In this document: in pieces, positions 8,647-17,989 of the stretch
How the letters are laid out: each line of letters starts with the position of its first letter
Numbering within the stretch: the stretch's first letter is position 1
Source of the DNA: Cytophagaceae bacterium
GTDB lineage: Bacteria; Bacteroidota; Bacteroidia; Cytophagales; Spirosomataceae
Direction of reading: 5' to 3'
Assembly: GCA_027486845.1 (NCBI GenBank)
Contig: JAIXOL010000005.1
Span: 1 to 43,931, forward strand
Length of the DNA stretch: 43,931 nt
The notes under the pieces: model-generated
Database searches by the model: none
What the model was told of the DNA's origin: nothing
Seen by the model: the letters and a program-made list of their open reading frames with translations, nothing else
Translations under genes and position numbers: made by a program

Positions 8647-11289
8647 GTGGCTCGACCTTCAAAAGAAGAATTAGTAAAGCAAATTAAGGAAACTCCTTTA
8701 AATCGTCAATATAACCAAATCAAGTCAAAATACCCTGGAGCCATGTTATTGTTTCGGGTAGGTGATTTTTACGAAACTTTTGGCGAAGATGCTATTCGTG
8801 CCTCAAAAATCCTCGGAATCGTGCTTACTCGCCGAAATAATGGGGGAGCACAAGAAGAATTGGCAGGTTTTCCACATCACTCGCTTGATACTTATTTGTC
8901 TAAATTGGTTCGTGCGGGAGAGCGTGTGGCCATCTGCGACCAACTCGAAGACCCTTCAACCGCCAAAGGTATTGTTCGTCGCGGTGTAACCGAACTCGTT
9001 ACGCCCGGCGTTTCCTTCAACGATAATGTTTTGAATCACAAACAAAACAATTATTTGGCATCAATTCATTTCTCGAAACCCGACTATTTTGGTATTTCGT
9101 TTCTCGATGTTTCAACGGGAGAGTTCCTTACCACCGAAGGAAACACGGCCTATATTGATAAATTGTTGCAAAGTTTTGCACCTTCAGAAGTACTTTATTG
9201 TAAAAAATACCGAGGAGAATTTCAGATTCTTTTTGGAGATAAATTTAATGAGTTTACGTTTGAAGATTGGGCTTATAAATTCGATTTTGGCTATAATTTG
9301 CTCCTAAATCACTTTAAAGTAGCTACTTTGAAAGGTTTTGGCGTAGAAGCAATGCCTGATGGAGTCATTGCCGCAGGTGTAATTTTACGTTATTTGTCAG
9401 ATACCGAGCATAAGGAAATGGGACATATTTCTCGTATTACTCGTCTCGACGAAGACAAATACGTTTGGTTAGATAAATTTACGATTCGTAATCTAGAATT
9501 GGTTTTTGCTCAGCACGATGGTGGTGTTCCTTTGATTCAAATTCTTGATCACACCATTACCCCGATGGGAGCGAGATTACTGCGTAAATGGTTGGTTTTG
9601 CCACTCAAAGAGCGTTCGTTGATTCAAGAAAGACTCGATACTGTTGAGTTTTTTGTAAAAAATGAGGAGATTCTTGAACAACTTTCTACTCTCCTAAAAC
9701 CAATTGGTGATTTAGAACGATTGATTTCAAAAGTAGCAGTTCGCCGAATCAATCCACGCGAATTGGTGCAATTGAAAAGAGCTTTACTACAAATCGTGCC
9801 AATCAAAAAACAATTGGATTTGGGCAGCCATCAGTTTTCTATTTTGCAAAAATATATTACGCAATTAACTGACTGTCAGTATCTAATTGATAAAATTGAA
9901 AAAGAATTGCGTGATGAAGCCCCCGTTGTAACGAATCAAGGCAACATGATAAAATCTGGAGTTGATGCTGATTTAGATGAACTTCATAAAATTGCTTTTT
10001 CAGGAAAAGATTTCTTGATTGAAATTCAAAATAGAGAATCAGCTCGTACGGCGATACCTTCGTTGAAAATTTCTTATAATAAAGTTTTTGGTTATTACCT
10101 TGAGGTTTCTAATTCGCATAAAAACAAAGTGCCTCCCGAATGGATTCGTAAACAAACGCTTGTCAATGCAGAACGATATATTACCGAAGAACTAAAAATT
10201 TACGAAGAAAAAATCTTAACGGCAGAATCGAAAATTTTTGAAATTGAGTATCGTATCTTTAATGAATTGGTGCTGACAGCAAATGAGTTTGTAGCACAAA
10301 TTCAGCAAAATGCTCGAGTCATTTCTATTCTTGATGCTCTTTCGTCGTTTGCTAAGGTGGCTCAGAAAAACAATTATTGTAAGCCACAAGTGTCTGATAA
10401 TAAAGTGCTTAACATCAAAGAAGGTCGCCATGCTGTTATTGAACAACAGCTTCCTTTAGGTGAAGCATACATTCCAAATGATTTGTTTTTAGATGATCAA
10501 ACTCAACAAATCATTATCATTACTGGCCCAAATATGGCTGGTAAATCAGCCTTACTTCGCCAAACAGCTTTGATTTCACTTATGGCACAAGTAGGTAGTT
10601 TTGTGCCAGCCGAAAGTGCCGAATTGGGTATTGTTGATAAGATTTTCACAAGGGTAGGAGCGAGTGATAACCTTTCTCGTGGCGAGTCAACTTTCATGGT
10701 AGAAATGACCGAAACCGCTTCAATTTTAAATAATTTGAGCGATAGAAGTTTAATAATTATGGACGAAATCGGTCGAGGAACAAGCACTTACGATGGTGTA
10801 AGTATTGCGTGGAGTATCGCAGAATATTTGCATAATCACCCCAAATGCAAGCCTTATACGCTCTTTGCAACTCATTATCACGAACTCAATCAATTGGCCG
10901 AAGATTTTAGTCGAATTAAAAACTTTAATGTTTCGGTAAAGGAACTTGATAATAAAGTTGTATTTTTACGTAAGCTCAAAGAAGGTGGTAGCGAACATAG
11001 TTTCGGTATTCATGTGGCACAAATTGCTGGTATGCCACAGTCTGTCGTGCTTCGAGCAAATGAAATATTACATCACCTCGAAAAAGACCATATTAAAGAA
11101 GATAATAAAGAGAGAATTAAAGAAGCTCCCCGAATGGATATTCCTAAGAATAATTTTCAACTAAGTTTTTTTGAGCCAGCGGACCCAAAAATTGAAGAAT
11201 TAAAAGCAAAACTAAAAGCAATTGACGTAAATACACTTTCACCAATCGAAGCCTTATTAAAACTTAACGATTTAGTGAAGCTGGTCTGA
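8647..11289 (+). CDS. mutS: DNA mismatch repair protein MutS
   Basis: An 880-residue protein, full length for MutS. The mismatch-recognition motif GDFYE lies at residues 39-43 with Phe41 and Glu43. The C-terminal ATPase has Walker [14 protein letters not shown] and Walker [17 protein letters not shown], followed by ATHYHEL. It binds base mismatches and small loops and recruits MutL to start repair. The start is GTG at 8647: [13 protein letters not shown] precedes the conserved [13 protein letters not shown] helix, and no better ATG is present. It stands alone, with the broken Uma2 gene divergent and an inverted repeat just downstream. Confidence 0.97.
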   Translation: MARPSKEELVKQIKETPLNRQYNQIKSKYPGAMLLFRVGDFYETFGEDAIRASKILGIVLTRRNNGGAQEELAGFPHHSLDTYLSKLVRAGERVAICDQLEDPSTAKGIVRRGVTELVTPGVSFNDNVLNHKQNNYLASIHFSKPDYFGISFLDVSTGEFLTTEGNTAYIDKLLQSFAPSEVLYCKKYRGEFQILFGDKFNEFTFEDWAYKFDFGYNLLLNHFKVATLKGFGVEAMPDGVIAAGVILRYLSDTEHKEMGHISRITRLDEDKYVWLDKFTIRNLELVFAQHDGGVPLIQILDHTITPMGARLLRKWLVLPLKERSLIQERLDTVEFFVKNEEILEQLSTLLKPIGDLERLISKVAVRRINPRELVQLKRALLQIVPIKKQLDLGSHQFSILQKYITQLTDCQYLIDKIEKELRDEAPVVTNQGNMIKSGVDADLDELHKIAFSGKDFLIEIQNRESARTAIPSLKISYNKVFGYYLEVSNSHKNKVPPEWIRKQTLVNAERYITEELKIYEEKILTAESKIFEIEYRIFNELVLTANEFVAQIQQNARVISILDALSSFAKVAQKNNYCKPQVSDNKVLNIKEGRHAVIEQQLPLGEAYIPNDLFLDDQTQQIIIITGPNMAGKSALLRQTALISLMAQVGSFVPAESAELGIVDKIFTRVGASDNLSRGESTFMVEMTETASILNNLSDRSLIIMDEIGRGTSTYDGVSIAWSIAEYLHNHPKCKPYTLFATHYHELNQLAEDFSRIKNFNVSVKELDNKVVFLRKLKEGGSEHSFGIHVAQIAGMPQSVVLRANEILHHLEKDHIKEDNKERIKEAPRMDIPKNNFQLSFFEPADPKIEELKAKLKAIDVNTLSPIEALLKLNDLVKLV

Positions 11290-11297
11290 AATTGTAG

Positions 11298-11350
11298 GAC
11301 AGGTTTTCAACCTCTCTCAGAAGTTCGACATGACAGGTTGAAAACCTGTC
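11298..11350. repeat. Palindromic repeat, ACAGGTT type
   Basis: Perfect 16-bp arms GACAGGTTTTCAACCT (11298-11313) and AGGTTGAAAACCTGTC (11335-11350) with a 21-base spacer. The right arm contains a second, smaller self-complementary GACAGGTT...AACCTGTC. It directly follows mutS and may also end its transcript. It resembles the other short palindromes in this window at 11691, 17923, 18619, 18771 and 37830. Confidence 0.75.
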
Positions 11351-11370
11351 TTATATTTAATAATTGAAAC

Positions 11371-11640
11371 ATGGCATCATTCAACATCAACTACCCGGGT
11401 TCATCCAATGAATTTCTGGTAAATGCAACCAAAGCGATTCAAAACAAAGGCGGTATTTTTCAAGGAAATGCAAGTACTGGTTCGTTTAGTTTACAAACAC
11501 TTATTGGAGCAGTAAAAGGTAATTATACGGTTGTTTCAGACATTAATAGTCCACAAACAAAAGTAGAAATAACCATCACCAAAAAGCCTTTGATTGTGCC
11601 AATGAGCAAGATTCAAGAGGTAATTGCTTCGTATTTTTGA
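11371..11640 (+). CDS. Small conserved-looking protein of unknown function
   Basis: An 89-residue protein without signal peptide or membrane segment. The layout is beta-rich: FNINYPGSSNEFLVNATKAI, then GGIFQGNASTGSFSL, GNYTVVSD and KVEITITKKPLIVPMSKIQE, ending with a short helix. The pattern GxFxG...GxF...I.xKPxxVPxxxIxxxI vaguely recalls small polyhydroxyalkanoate-granule-region proteins, but I cannot assign it. The ATG at 11371 follows the palindrome after mutS. Codon use is like the neighbours, so I consider it a real gene. Confidence 0.6.
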   Translation: MASFNINYPGSSNEFLVNATKAIQNKGGIFQGNASTGSFSLQTLIGAVKGNYTVVSDINSPQTKVEITITKKPLIVPMSKIQEVIASYF

Positions 11641-11690
11641 TAAAATAACCGCACAATTCAAATAATAGAGTTTTGCTCCACATTTAAACA

Positions 11691-11709
11691 CACAATTCGG
11701 AGAATTGTG
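11691..11709. repeat. Short palindrome, ACAATTC type
   Basis: CACAATTC / GAATTGTG (8-bp arms, loop GGA) between two plus-strand genes. It shares the ACA...TGT outline of the other palindromes in the window. Confidence 0.5.
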
Positions 11710-11717
11710 CTACAACT

Positions 11718-12455
11718 ATGAAAAAATATAATATTCTTTTATTAATCGTTTTAGGTTTTACGGCTTGCAAAAACAAAACAGATAAAGCTCGTGAAATCGT
11801 CGATAAAAGTATCGAAGCTCACGGTGGAGCAAAGTATGAAAACTTTACTGCCGAATTTGATTTTCGTAAGTTTCATATAAAACTGATGCAAAATGTGGGG
11901 AAAGATGGGGAGACTCGCTTTCAATACGAACGCATTTCAAAGGATAGTGCTAACAATGAAATTTGGGATATATTAAATAATGAAGGATTTCTGAGAATTA
12001 TCAACGGAAATCAAATCACACTTTCAGAAAAAGACCAAGAGAAGTACAAAAATGCAGTAAATTCGGTAGCGTATTTTGTGCTTTTACCTTACAAATTGAA
12101 AGATAAAGCCGTTAATCTTGAATACCTTGGTGAAACAACCATTGAAAAAGAAAAATATGATAAAGTAAAAGTTTGGTTCGATCAAGAAGGTGGCGGTAAA
12201 GATTTTGAAGATGTTTATTGTTATTGGTTCAACCAAAAAACACATTTGATAGATTATTTGGCTTACACAAATGGCGGACCTAGGTTTCGTCGAGTAAAAA
12301 ACCGCGAAACAGTTGGAGGAATAGTTTTTCAAGATTATGAAAACTTTGCTATCACTGATACAACAATCCAAGCTTTCGACTACGATAAAGCATTTATTGC
12401 AGGAAAAGACTCACTCCTATCTTTAATTGAACAGAAAAATATTGTCGTTAAATAA
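11718..12455 (+). CDS. Lipoprotein, DUF6503-like
   Basis: A 245-residue protein with a lipoprotein signal peptide. The lipobox LGFTAC places the lipidated Cys near residue 17, followed by KNKTDKAR. The mature protein reads IVDKSIEAHGGAKYENFTAEFDF and then alternating strands (VKVWFDQEGG, DVYCYWFNQKTHLIDYLAY, VGGIVFQDYENF). This resembles the DUF6503 outer-membrane lipoproteins of Bacteroidota, whose fold recalls LolA/LolB-type half-barrels. Function is unknown; a role in envelope lipid or lipoprotein handling is only an inference. It ends at a strong bidirectional terminator. Confidence 0.75.
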   Translation: MKKYNILLLIVLGFTACKNKTDKAREIVDKSIEAHGGAKYENFTAEFDFRKFHIKLMQNVGKDGETRFQYERISKDSANNEIWDILNNEGFLRIINGNQITLSEKDQEKYKNAVNSVAYFVLLPYKLKDKAVNLEYLGETTIEKEKYDKVKVWFDQEGGGKDFEDVYCYWFNQKTHLIDYLAYTNGGPRFRRVKNRETVGGIVFQDYENFAITDTTIQAFDYDKAFIAGKDSLLSLIEQKNIVVK

Positions 12456-12457
12456 GA

Positions 12458-12493
12458 AAAAAAGCCATGTCTTTAAAAGAGCGTGGCTTTTTT
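12458..12493. terminator. Bidirectional terminator
   Basis: AAAAAAGCCATG (12458-12469) pairs with CGTGGCTTTTTT (12482-12493). The A/T runs on both sides suit the convergent genes ending at 12455 and 12497. Confidence 0.85.
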
Positions 12494-12496
12494 ACT

Positions 12497-14119
12497 TTAC
12501 TTCTCAGCATTCATTTGTTCTAACCTTTCCTTATGAACGAAAACTCTCTGCTCATCAAATTCGCCAATTAATTGATATTTTGAGTCAATGTGTTCTTTTA
12601 ATTCTTTATTCGTTTCGTAGCCCAGTTTATCACGAGTCATAAATGTGTTTTTGGTCGGGTGGGCATCTATAATTACTGGAAAGGGCGTGGCTTTTAATTC
12701 TGCAATAAACTCTTTTTGGAAATTCTTTTGAAGTGCGTCACTGTACATTCCCCAATGTGAGTTACTCCATCTTATTCCTTGGGTTCGTTTAGTTTCTAGG
12801 TATAATCTACCATGTTCACCACCTCCCCAAATGACCAACGATTCGTACGGGTGAGAATATTTTAAAATTTGTTGACCTGTTTTTGAAATTGATAATGGTC
12901 GTTGTGGTTTATTTGCACTTATAAAGTGATTTGAGAATGCCACTGTATTTGTTTGTAGTAAAAGATAAAATGTAGTCATTGCCGAAATACCAATCTTCAA
13001 AAACCATTCAGATAAGCTTGATATTTCATCTAGCAGAAATGCGAATAAGAATACTGACGGAAAAATTAGAAAAAGAAGGTAATGATGAAAAACAAAGCCT
13101 GTTTTATATACAGAGATAATTGAACTAGTCGTAAAAAGGATGAGCATGACGCTTAAAGTATTAGGTTTAATCCGTTTTTTCAGGAAGATAAAGTAAAATA
13201 ATAGTAATCCTGAAAGCAGAATAATTATGCGAATGAAAATATTGAAAGAGTCGCTAAATGAAATAAAAATACTATGAATGATACTACGGCTTTCTCTGCC
13301 GTAAGAAAGATTATTTTTTAAATAAAAAATCCATATTTTATCTAGAAAACGATAATAATATCCTATCAAAAGCAAAAAGAGCGTAGAAATACTTCCACTA
13401 ATTGTAAAAATAACTATATTTGTTAAAAAATCGTTTTTTCGTTTTTCGTAAATTAACCAATAACCACTTATAGTTAGGCAGAATGCAATCGGTATTGCTT
13501 GCAATTTTGTAAATATAATTCCTCCAGCAATAAATCCAAATACAAATACATTCATCTTATCAATGCTTTTTTTACTTGAGTATATCTTTGCAAAATAGTA
13601 AAGCATGATACTTATCAAAAAAATGGGTAATTGTTCACTACTATAATTGACAAAATCCCAATGTCGAGTAAGACCCAAATATGAAGTAGCCGGGAACAAA
13701 CTTAGTAAGGCAGTATCGGCCGAGAAAAGTATTCTCAGAGCAAAAAAACTGAATAAACAACTTCCCATCAGTAATAAAATTCCAACTATGCGAGCTGAAA
13801 TGTAATCGTATGGTTGTTTGAATATTTCACAAAATGCCGTTATTATATAAAAATTAAATGGTCCGCTAGTACAACCATCCACAGATTCCCAATAGAAAGG
13901 CGATTTTGCAAGAGTCATTGCCCCAACAATAAATACGTTTTCATCCAAGTTTAAAGACTCGTTAAATACAATTGCAGGCAATCGGAAATATAGAACTAGC
14001 AATATTTGTAGAAATATAGCGAATCTAATCATCCAATTGATGTTTAGATGTTGATTTTTAAGTGATGAAATAACACTAAAAAGTGCTGCTAAAAAAAAAG
14101 TAGTATACCTAGTGCCCAA
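12497..14119 (-). CDS. Multi-pass membrane glycosyltransferase, GT-C (GT39/PMT-like)
   Basis: Up to 540 residues with about ten or more hydrophobic segments and a soluble C-terminal part. The first large loop carries LNLDENVFIVG (Asp59-Glu60), matching the acidic pair that GT-C enzymes use after the first membrane helix. The motif SGPFNFYI follows. Such enzymes move a sugar from a polyprenyl-phosphate donor to lipid or protein on the outer side of the inner membrane. The start is uncertain. A TTG at 14119 opens this frame, and the first ATG is residue 30 (14032), just before the first conserved helix. A further ATG at 14151 opens a different frame that would join only if the run of nine T residues at 14099-14091 gained one base. 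The neighbouring epimerase fragment suggests a decayed surface-sugar locus. Confidence 0.75.
   Translation of the reverse strand: MGTRYTTFFLAALFSVISSLKNQHLNINWMIRFAIFLQILLVLYFRLPAIVFNESLNLDENVFIVGAMTLAKSPFYWESVDGCTSGPFNFYIITAFCEIFKQPYDYISARIVGILLLMGSCLFSFFALRILFSADTALLSLFPATSYLGLTRHWDFVNYSSEQLPIFLISIMLYYFAKIYSSKKSIDKMNVFVFGFIAGGIIFTKLQAIPIAFCLTISGYWLIYEKRKNDFLTNIVIFTISGSISTLFLLLIGYYYRFLDKIWIFYLKNNLSYGRESRSIIHSIFISFSDSFNIFIRIIILLSGLLLFYFIFLKKRIKPNTLSVMLILFTTSSIISVYKTGFVFHHYLLFLIFPSVFLFAFLLDEISSLSEWFLKIGISAMTTFYLLLQTNTVAFSNHFISANKPQRPLSISKTGQQILKYSHPYESLVIWGGGEHGRLYLETKRTQGIRWSNSHWGMYSDALQKNFQKEFIAELKATPFPVIIDAHPTKNTFMTRDKLGYETNKELKEHIDSKYQLIGEFDEQRVFVHKERLEQMNAEK
14091..14099. repeat. Homopolymer run of nine A (T on the coding strand)
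   Basis: It lies inside the 5' end of the glycosyltransferase gene. The upstream frame from ATG 14151 reads MITFDDSPVSYWALGILLFF and meets TAG immediately after the run. One extra T would fuse it to the glycosyltransferase frame. Confidence 0.7.
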
Positions 14120-14151
14120 TATGACACGGGTGAATCATCAAATGTTATCAT

Positions 14152-14424
14152 TTTTAAATTTAGTTGCCTCTAAAACGTTGTTTGTTGGCCTTAAATCTAT
14201 CTAAAAAGGTTTTTATCTAACCATTTTGGTTTTATTTTAGAACTTAAGTAATTCACCATCAATAGTCAAAAATTATATAGTAAGGTAATAAGCTTATTGA
14301 CTGTAATTTAGTTATTCATAAATTTGGCATATAATTTTTGTGTTTTATTCAAAAAAGCCCTAATTGAGTACTTAATTGTGCAAAAACTTGGTCTTTTTTG
14401 AAATCTCAATATCTTTCTAATTCA
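14152..14424. other. Noncoding spacer
   Basis: No coding remnant was recognised. It contains the 10-bp inverted repeat TTCAAAAAAG (14348-14357) / CTTTTTTGAA (14393-14402). The spacer lies between the epimerase remnant and the glycosyltransferase gene. Confidence 0.4.
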
Positions 14425-14775
14425 CTAAAGACGTTGGATAATGTTATTATAAATCTGCGTAAGTGTAGTTTTTAAATCATATTTCCAAGTCTATTTTGGA
14501 TAGTGATTCTTGACATTCGATAGGTTACAAATATACCAAATATGGTCTCCACAATGATTATCATAGAGCTGATTTTATCTACCCGTCATTTCTTCACAAA
14601 TTACAATTACTTTCTTCATTGAGCAGTTCGATACGCGTTCACAAACGGTATTATATACTTCGCCCACACCAGGATTTTGATAGAAATGCCAAAATATATT
14701 CAATAAATCCTAGCTATGAAAATTTTTAAGAAACTGCTTTGCAGTAATTTGCTTTTTAAAGGTGTACAATATTTT
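14425..14775 (-). pseudogene. Decayed C-terminal fragment of a NAD-dependent epimerase (CDP-paratose 2-epimerase-like)
   Basis: One minus-strand frame, interrupted by at least three stops, reads in order: [40 protein letters not shown]-stop, CGDHIWYICNLSNVKNHYP and YDLKTTLTQIYNNIIQRL. Intact short-chain sugar epimerases of the CDP-paratose/tyvelose type have, from memory, the same order: [50 protein letters not shown]. The match runs through the whole C-terminal third. The stops, and the absence of the N-terminal Rossmann half, show it is dead. It sits upstream of the glycosyltransferase on the same strand, as in an O-antigen or exopolysaccharide cluster. Confidence 0.75.
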
Positions 14776-14895
14776 TTATGAGGAAAAACTTTCCTTAAAA
14801 TCAATTTCATCGGCAATAAAATTAATTATTGAGTTTTTTATTGTACTTTTCTAAGATAATGGGTTTTATTAAATGAATAAATAAAAAAACTATGT

Positions 14896-14903
14896 TATCT
14901 TTG
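14896..14903 (+). promoter_or_regulatory. -7 promoter element of carB
   Basis: TATCTTTG, a perfect TAnnTTTG match 71 bases before the carB ATG. It implies a leader of about 65 bases. Confidence 0.55.
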
Positions 14904-14974
14904 TCCTTCGATAGTCACGTTTAAAAGTCCCAGCGGCCAACCGTGTAGTAATCGAAACCCCCTTCAAAGATAAA

Positions 14975-17818
14975 ATGCCAAAAAATCCCAATCTCAAGTC
15001 AATTCTAATTATCGGCTCTGGCCCTATCGTTATTGGTCAAGCCTGCGAATTTGATTACTCTGGTTCACAAGCCGCAAGGTCGCTTCGAGAAGAAGGCATA
15101 GAGGTCAGTTTGATAAACTCAAACCCAGCCACTATCATGACCGACCCTCTCAATGCCGATTTTGTTTATCTAAAACCTCTAGAGAAAAAATCAATCGTTG
15201 AAATCTTGGAAAAACATAAAGCGATGGGTCGCCCTATTGATGCTGTTCTGCCAACAATGGGAGGGCAAACTGCTCTCAACTTAGCTATTGATTGTGACAA
15301 AGCAGGTGTTTGGAAAAAATACGACGTTAAGCTAATTGGTGTTGATATAAAAGCCATCGAAACAACCGAAGACCGTGAGCAATTTAGACTAAAAATGCTT
15401 GAAATTGGCGTTGGTGTTTGTAAAGGTCGCACGGCTCGCTCTTTCTTAGAAGGAAAAGAAATTGCTCAAGAAATCGGTTTTCCGTTAGTAATTCGCCCTT
15501 CATATACACTTGGCGGAACAGGTGGCGGTTTTGTAAATTCTCCTGAAGAGTTTGATAAAGCTCTTAATAATGGCTTGCATGCATCGCCAGTACATGAAGT
15601 ATTGGTCGAGCAATCAATTATGGGTTGGAAAGAGTTTGAATTAGAATTATTGAGAGATAATCTCGGAAATATTGTAATCATCTGCACAATCGAGAACTTT
15701 GACCCAATGGGTGTTCATACTGGTGATTCTATTACGGTTGCTCCAGCCATGACTTTGCCTGATACCGTTTATCAGAGAATGCGTGACATGGCAATCAAAA
15801 TGATGAATGCAATTGGACAGTTTGCGGGTGGATGTAATGTTCAGTTTTCGCTTCATCCTGAAACCGATGAAATTATAGCCATCGAAATTAATCCACGCGT
15901 ATCTCGCTCATCGGCGTTAGCATCTAAAGCAACTGGTTATCCTATTGCAAAAATTGCTGCTAAAATGGCGATAGGCTACAACCTCGATGAGTTGATAAAC
16001 CCAATTACAGGAAGTACATCGGCATATTTTGAGCCAGCAATCGACTATGTAATCGTTAAAATTCCACGTTGGAACTTCGATAAATTCCCTGGCTGTGACC
16101 GCTCACTTGGTTTGCAAATGAAGTCGGTTGGTGAAACAATGGGTATAGGCCGCAATTTCCAAGAGGCACTTCAAAAGGCTTGTCAGTCGCTCGAAATCAA
16201 ACGGAATGGTTTAGGTGCAGATGGTAAAGAGTTAAAAGACCAAGAGGCTTTAAAGAAATCTTTGGCTAATCCATCTTGGAATCGTTTATTCCACATCTAT
16301 GATGCTTTCAAGGCTGGGCTTTCTTTCAAAACAATTCAGAATCTTACTAAAATAGATAAGTGGTTCTTGCGTCAAATCGAAGAAATGATTTTGCTCGAAA
16401 AGGAAATTGAGCAAGTTTCGATAGATGATATTTCTAAAGAATTATTATTGACTGCCAAACAAAAAGGCTATGCCGACCGCCAAATTGCACATTTACTAAA
16501 CTGTAAAGAAAGTCAGGTTTTCAATAAGCGTATCGAGCAGAAGATTCACCGTATTTATAAGTGTGTTGATACTTGTGCGGCAGAATTTGAAGCTAAAACG
16601 CCATATTTTTACTCTACTTTCAGTACATCGCTCGATAATCTTGATAACGAGTCGATTAGTTCAAACAAAAAGAAGGTTGTCGTATTAGGTTCAGGACCGA
16701 ACCGTATCGGACAAGGTATTGAATTTGATTATTCATGTGTACACGGAATTTTGGCTGCAAAAGAATGTGGCTATGAAGCGATTATGGTGAACTGTAACCC
16801 TGAAACGGTTTCGACTGACCCTGATATTGCAGATAAATTATACTTTGAGCCTGTTTTCTGGGAACACGTTTATGACATCATTCAGCACGAAAAACCAGAA
16901 GGTGTAATCGTGCAGTTGGGTGGACAAACTGCCTTGAAAATGGCCGAAAAATTAACAAAATACGGCATTAAAATCATCGGAACATCATACGATGCCCTTG
17001 ATTTGGCCGAAGATAGAGGTCGTTTTTCTGAAAAATTAAAAGAAATGGATATTGCATATCCATTGTTTGCAACAGTTCGCACGGCTGACCATGCAGTTGA
17101 GGTTTCTCGTGAATTAGGTTTTCCACTTTTGGTGCGTCCGAGTTATGTTTTGGGTGGTCAAAGCATGAAAATTGTTATCAATGAACAAGAATTAGAGCAA
17201 CACGTTGTGAAAATCTTGAATGAGATTCCTGATAACAATATCTTGATTGATCACTTCTTAGAAAATGCCATCGAAGCTGAGGCTGATGCCATTTGTGATG
17301 GTGAAAATGTCTATATCATCGGAATTATGGAGCATATCGAGCCGGCAGGTATTCATTCTGGTGACTCTTATGCTTTACTTCCAACGTTTGATTTGAGTGA
17401 AGCAGTACTTGCTCAAATTGAGGATTATACACGCAAAATTGCCGTAGGCTTAAACACTGTTGGCTTAATCAATATTCAGTTTGCGATTAAAAACGAGAAG
17501 GTTTATGTTATCGAAGCGAATCCTCGAGCTTCGCGTACAGTGCCGTTTATCTGTAAAGCCTACCAAGAGCCTTATGTAAATTATGCTACCAAAGTAATGC
17601 TTGGGGAGAAAAAAGTCACTGATTTTGATTTCAAACCTGTGAAAAAAGGGTATGCGATTAAGATTCCAGTATTTTCATTTAATAAATTCCCGAATGTAAA
17701 TAAAGAGCTTGGCCCAGAAATGAAATCAACGGGTGAAGGTATTTACTTCATTGATGATTTAAACGATGATTTCTTCTTGAATATTTATTCAGAAAGAAAC
17801 CTTTATTTGAGCAGGTAA
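14975..17818 (+). CDS. carB: Carbamoyl-phosphate synthase large subunit
   Basis: A 947-residue protein with the duplicated CarB architecture. The first half begins ILIIGSGPIVIGQACEFDYSG (residues ~9-29) and the second VVVLGSGPNRIGQGIEFDYS (~566-585). Each is followed by an ATP-grasp domain (RPSYTLGGTGGG; RPSYVLGGQSMK) and by an EINPRVSRSSALASKATGYP or EANPRASRTVPFICK metal/ATP segment. It makes carbamoyl phosphate from bicarbonate, ammonia (from CarA) and two ATP, for arginine and pyrimidine synthesis. The protein stops right after the second synthetase half (YFIDDLNDDFFLNIYSERNL). It therefore lacks the ~120-residue MGS-like allosteric domain present in the 1073-residue E. coli enzyme. carA is not in this window. 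A 15-bp perfect terminator follows. Confidence 0.96.
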   Translation: MPKNPNLKSILIIGSGPIVIGQACEFDYSGSQAARSLREEGIEVSLINSNPATIMTDPLNADFVYLKPLEKKSIVEILEKHKAMGRPIDAVLPTMGGQTALNLAIDCDKAGVWKKYDVKLIGVDIKAIETTEDREQFRLKMLEIGVGVCKGRTARSFLEGKEIAQEIGFPLVIRPSYTLGGTGGGFVNSPEEFDKALNNGLHASPVHEVLVEQSIMGWKEFELELLRDNLGNIVIICTIENFDPMGVHTGDSITVAPAMTLPDTVYQRMRDMAIKMMNAIGQFAGGCNVQFSLHPETDEIIAIEINPRVSRSSALASKATGYPIAKIAAKMAIGYNLDELINPITGSTSAYFEPAIDYVIVKIPRWNFDKFPGCDRSLGLQMKSVGETMGIGRNFQEALQKACQSLEIKRNGLGADGKELKDQEALKKSLANPSWNRLFHIYDAFKAGLSFKTIQNLTKIDKWFLRQIEEMILLEKEIEQVSIDDISKELLLTAKQKGYADRQIAHLLNCKESQVFNKRIEQKIHRIYKCVDTCAAEFEAKTPYFYSTFSTSLDNLDNESISSNKKKVVVLGSGPNRIGQGIEFDYSCVHGILAAKECGYEAIMVNCNPETVSTDPDIADKLYFEPVFWEHVYDIIQHEKPEGVIVQLGGQTALKMAEKLTKYGIKIIGTSYDALDLAEDRGRFSEKLKEMDIAYPLFATVRTADHAVEVSRELGFPLLVRPSYVLGGQSMKIVINEQELEQHVVKILNEIPDNNILIDHFLENAIEAEADAICDGENVYIIGIMEHIEPAGIHSGDSYALLPTFDLSEAVLAQIEDYTRKIAVGLNTVGLINIQFAIKNEKVYVIEANPRASRTVPFICKAYQEPYVNYATKVMLGEKKVTDFDFKPVKKGYAIKIPVFSFNKFPNVNKELGPEMKSTGEGIYFIDDLNDDFFLNIYSERNLYLSR

Positions 17819-17838
17819 GGATTAGTCTTCAGATAATT

Positions 17839-17879
17839 ACAAAAAAAGTCGTTAAGCGAAACTCAACGACTTTTTTTGT
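17839..17879. terminator. Terminator of carB
   Basis: Perfect 15-bp stem ACAAAAAAAGTCGTT (17839-17853) / AACGACTTTTTTTGT (17865-17879) with a T run, 20 bases after the carB stop. Confidence 0.9.
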
Positions 17880-17922
17880 AGGATAGGTTTTCGAACTGTC
17901 AATGTTAATTCTACGAAAATTT

Positions 17923-17956
17923 AGATGTGGCACACCTCCGAAGGTGTGCCACATCT
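17923..17956. repeat. REP-like palindrome downstream of the transposase
   Basis: Perfect 15-bp arms AGATGTGGCACACCT (17923-17937) / AGGTGTGCCACATCT (17942-17956), loop CCGA. It lies 33 bases beyond the 3' end of the transposase gene and matches the repeats at 18619 and 18771 nearly base for base. Confidence 0.9.
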
Positions 17957-17989
17957 TTTTTACCTTAGTGCCACTCTTTTTTATAACAA

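Noticed and set aside
14348-14402. 10-bp inverted repeat as a terminator
   Set aside because: It lies upstream of the glycosyltransferase and after a dead gene. The 35-base loop and the lack of a live upstream gene make the role doubtful, so it is only mentioned.
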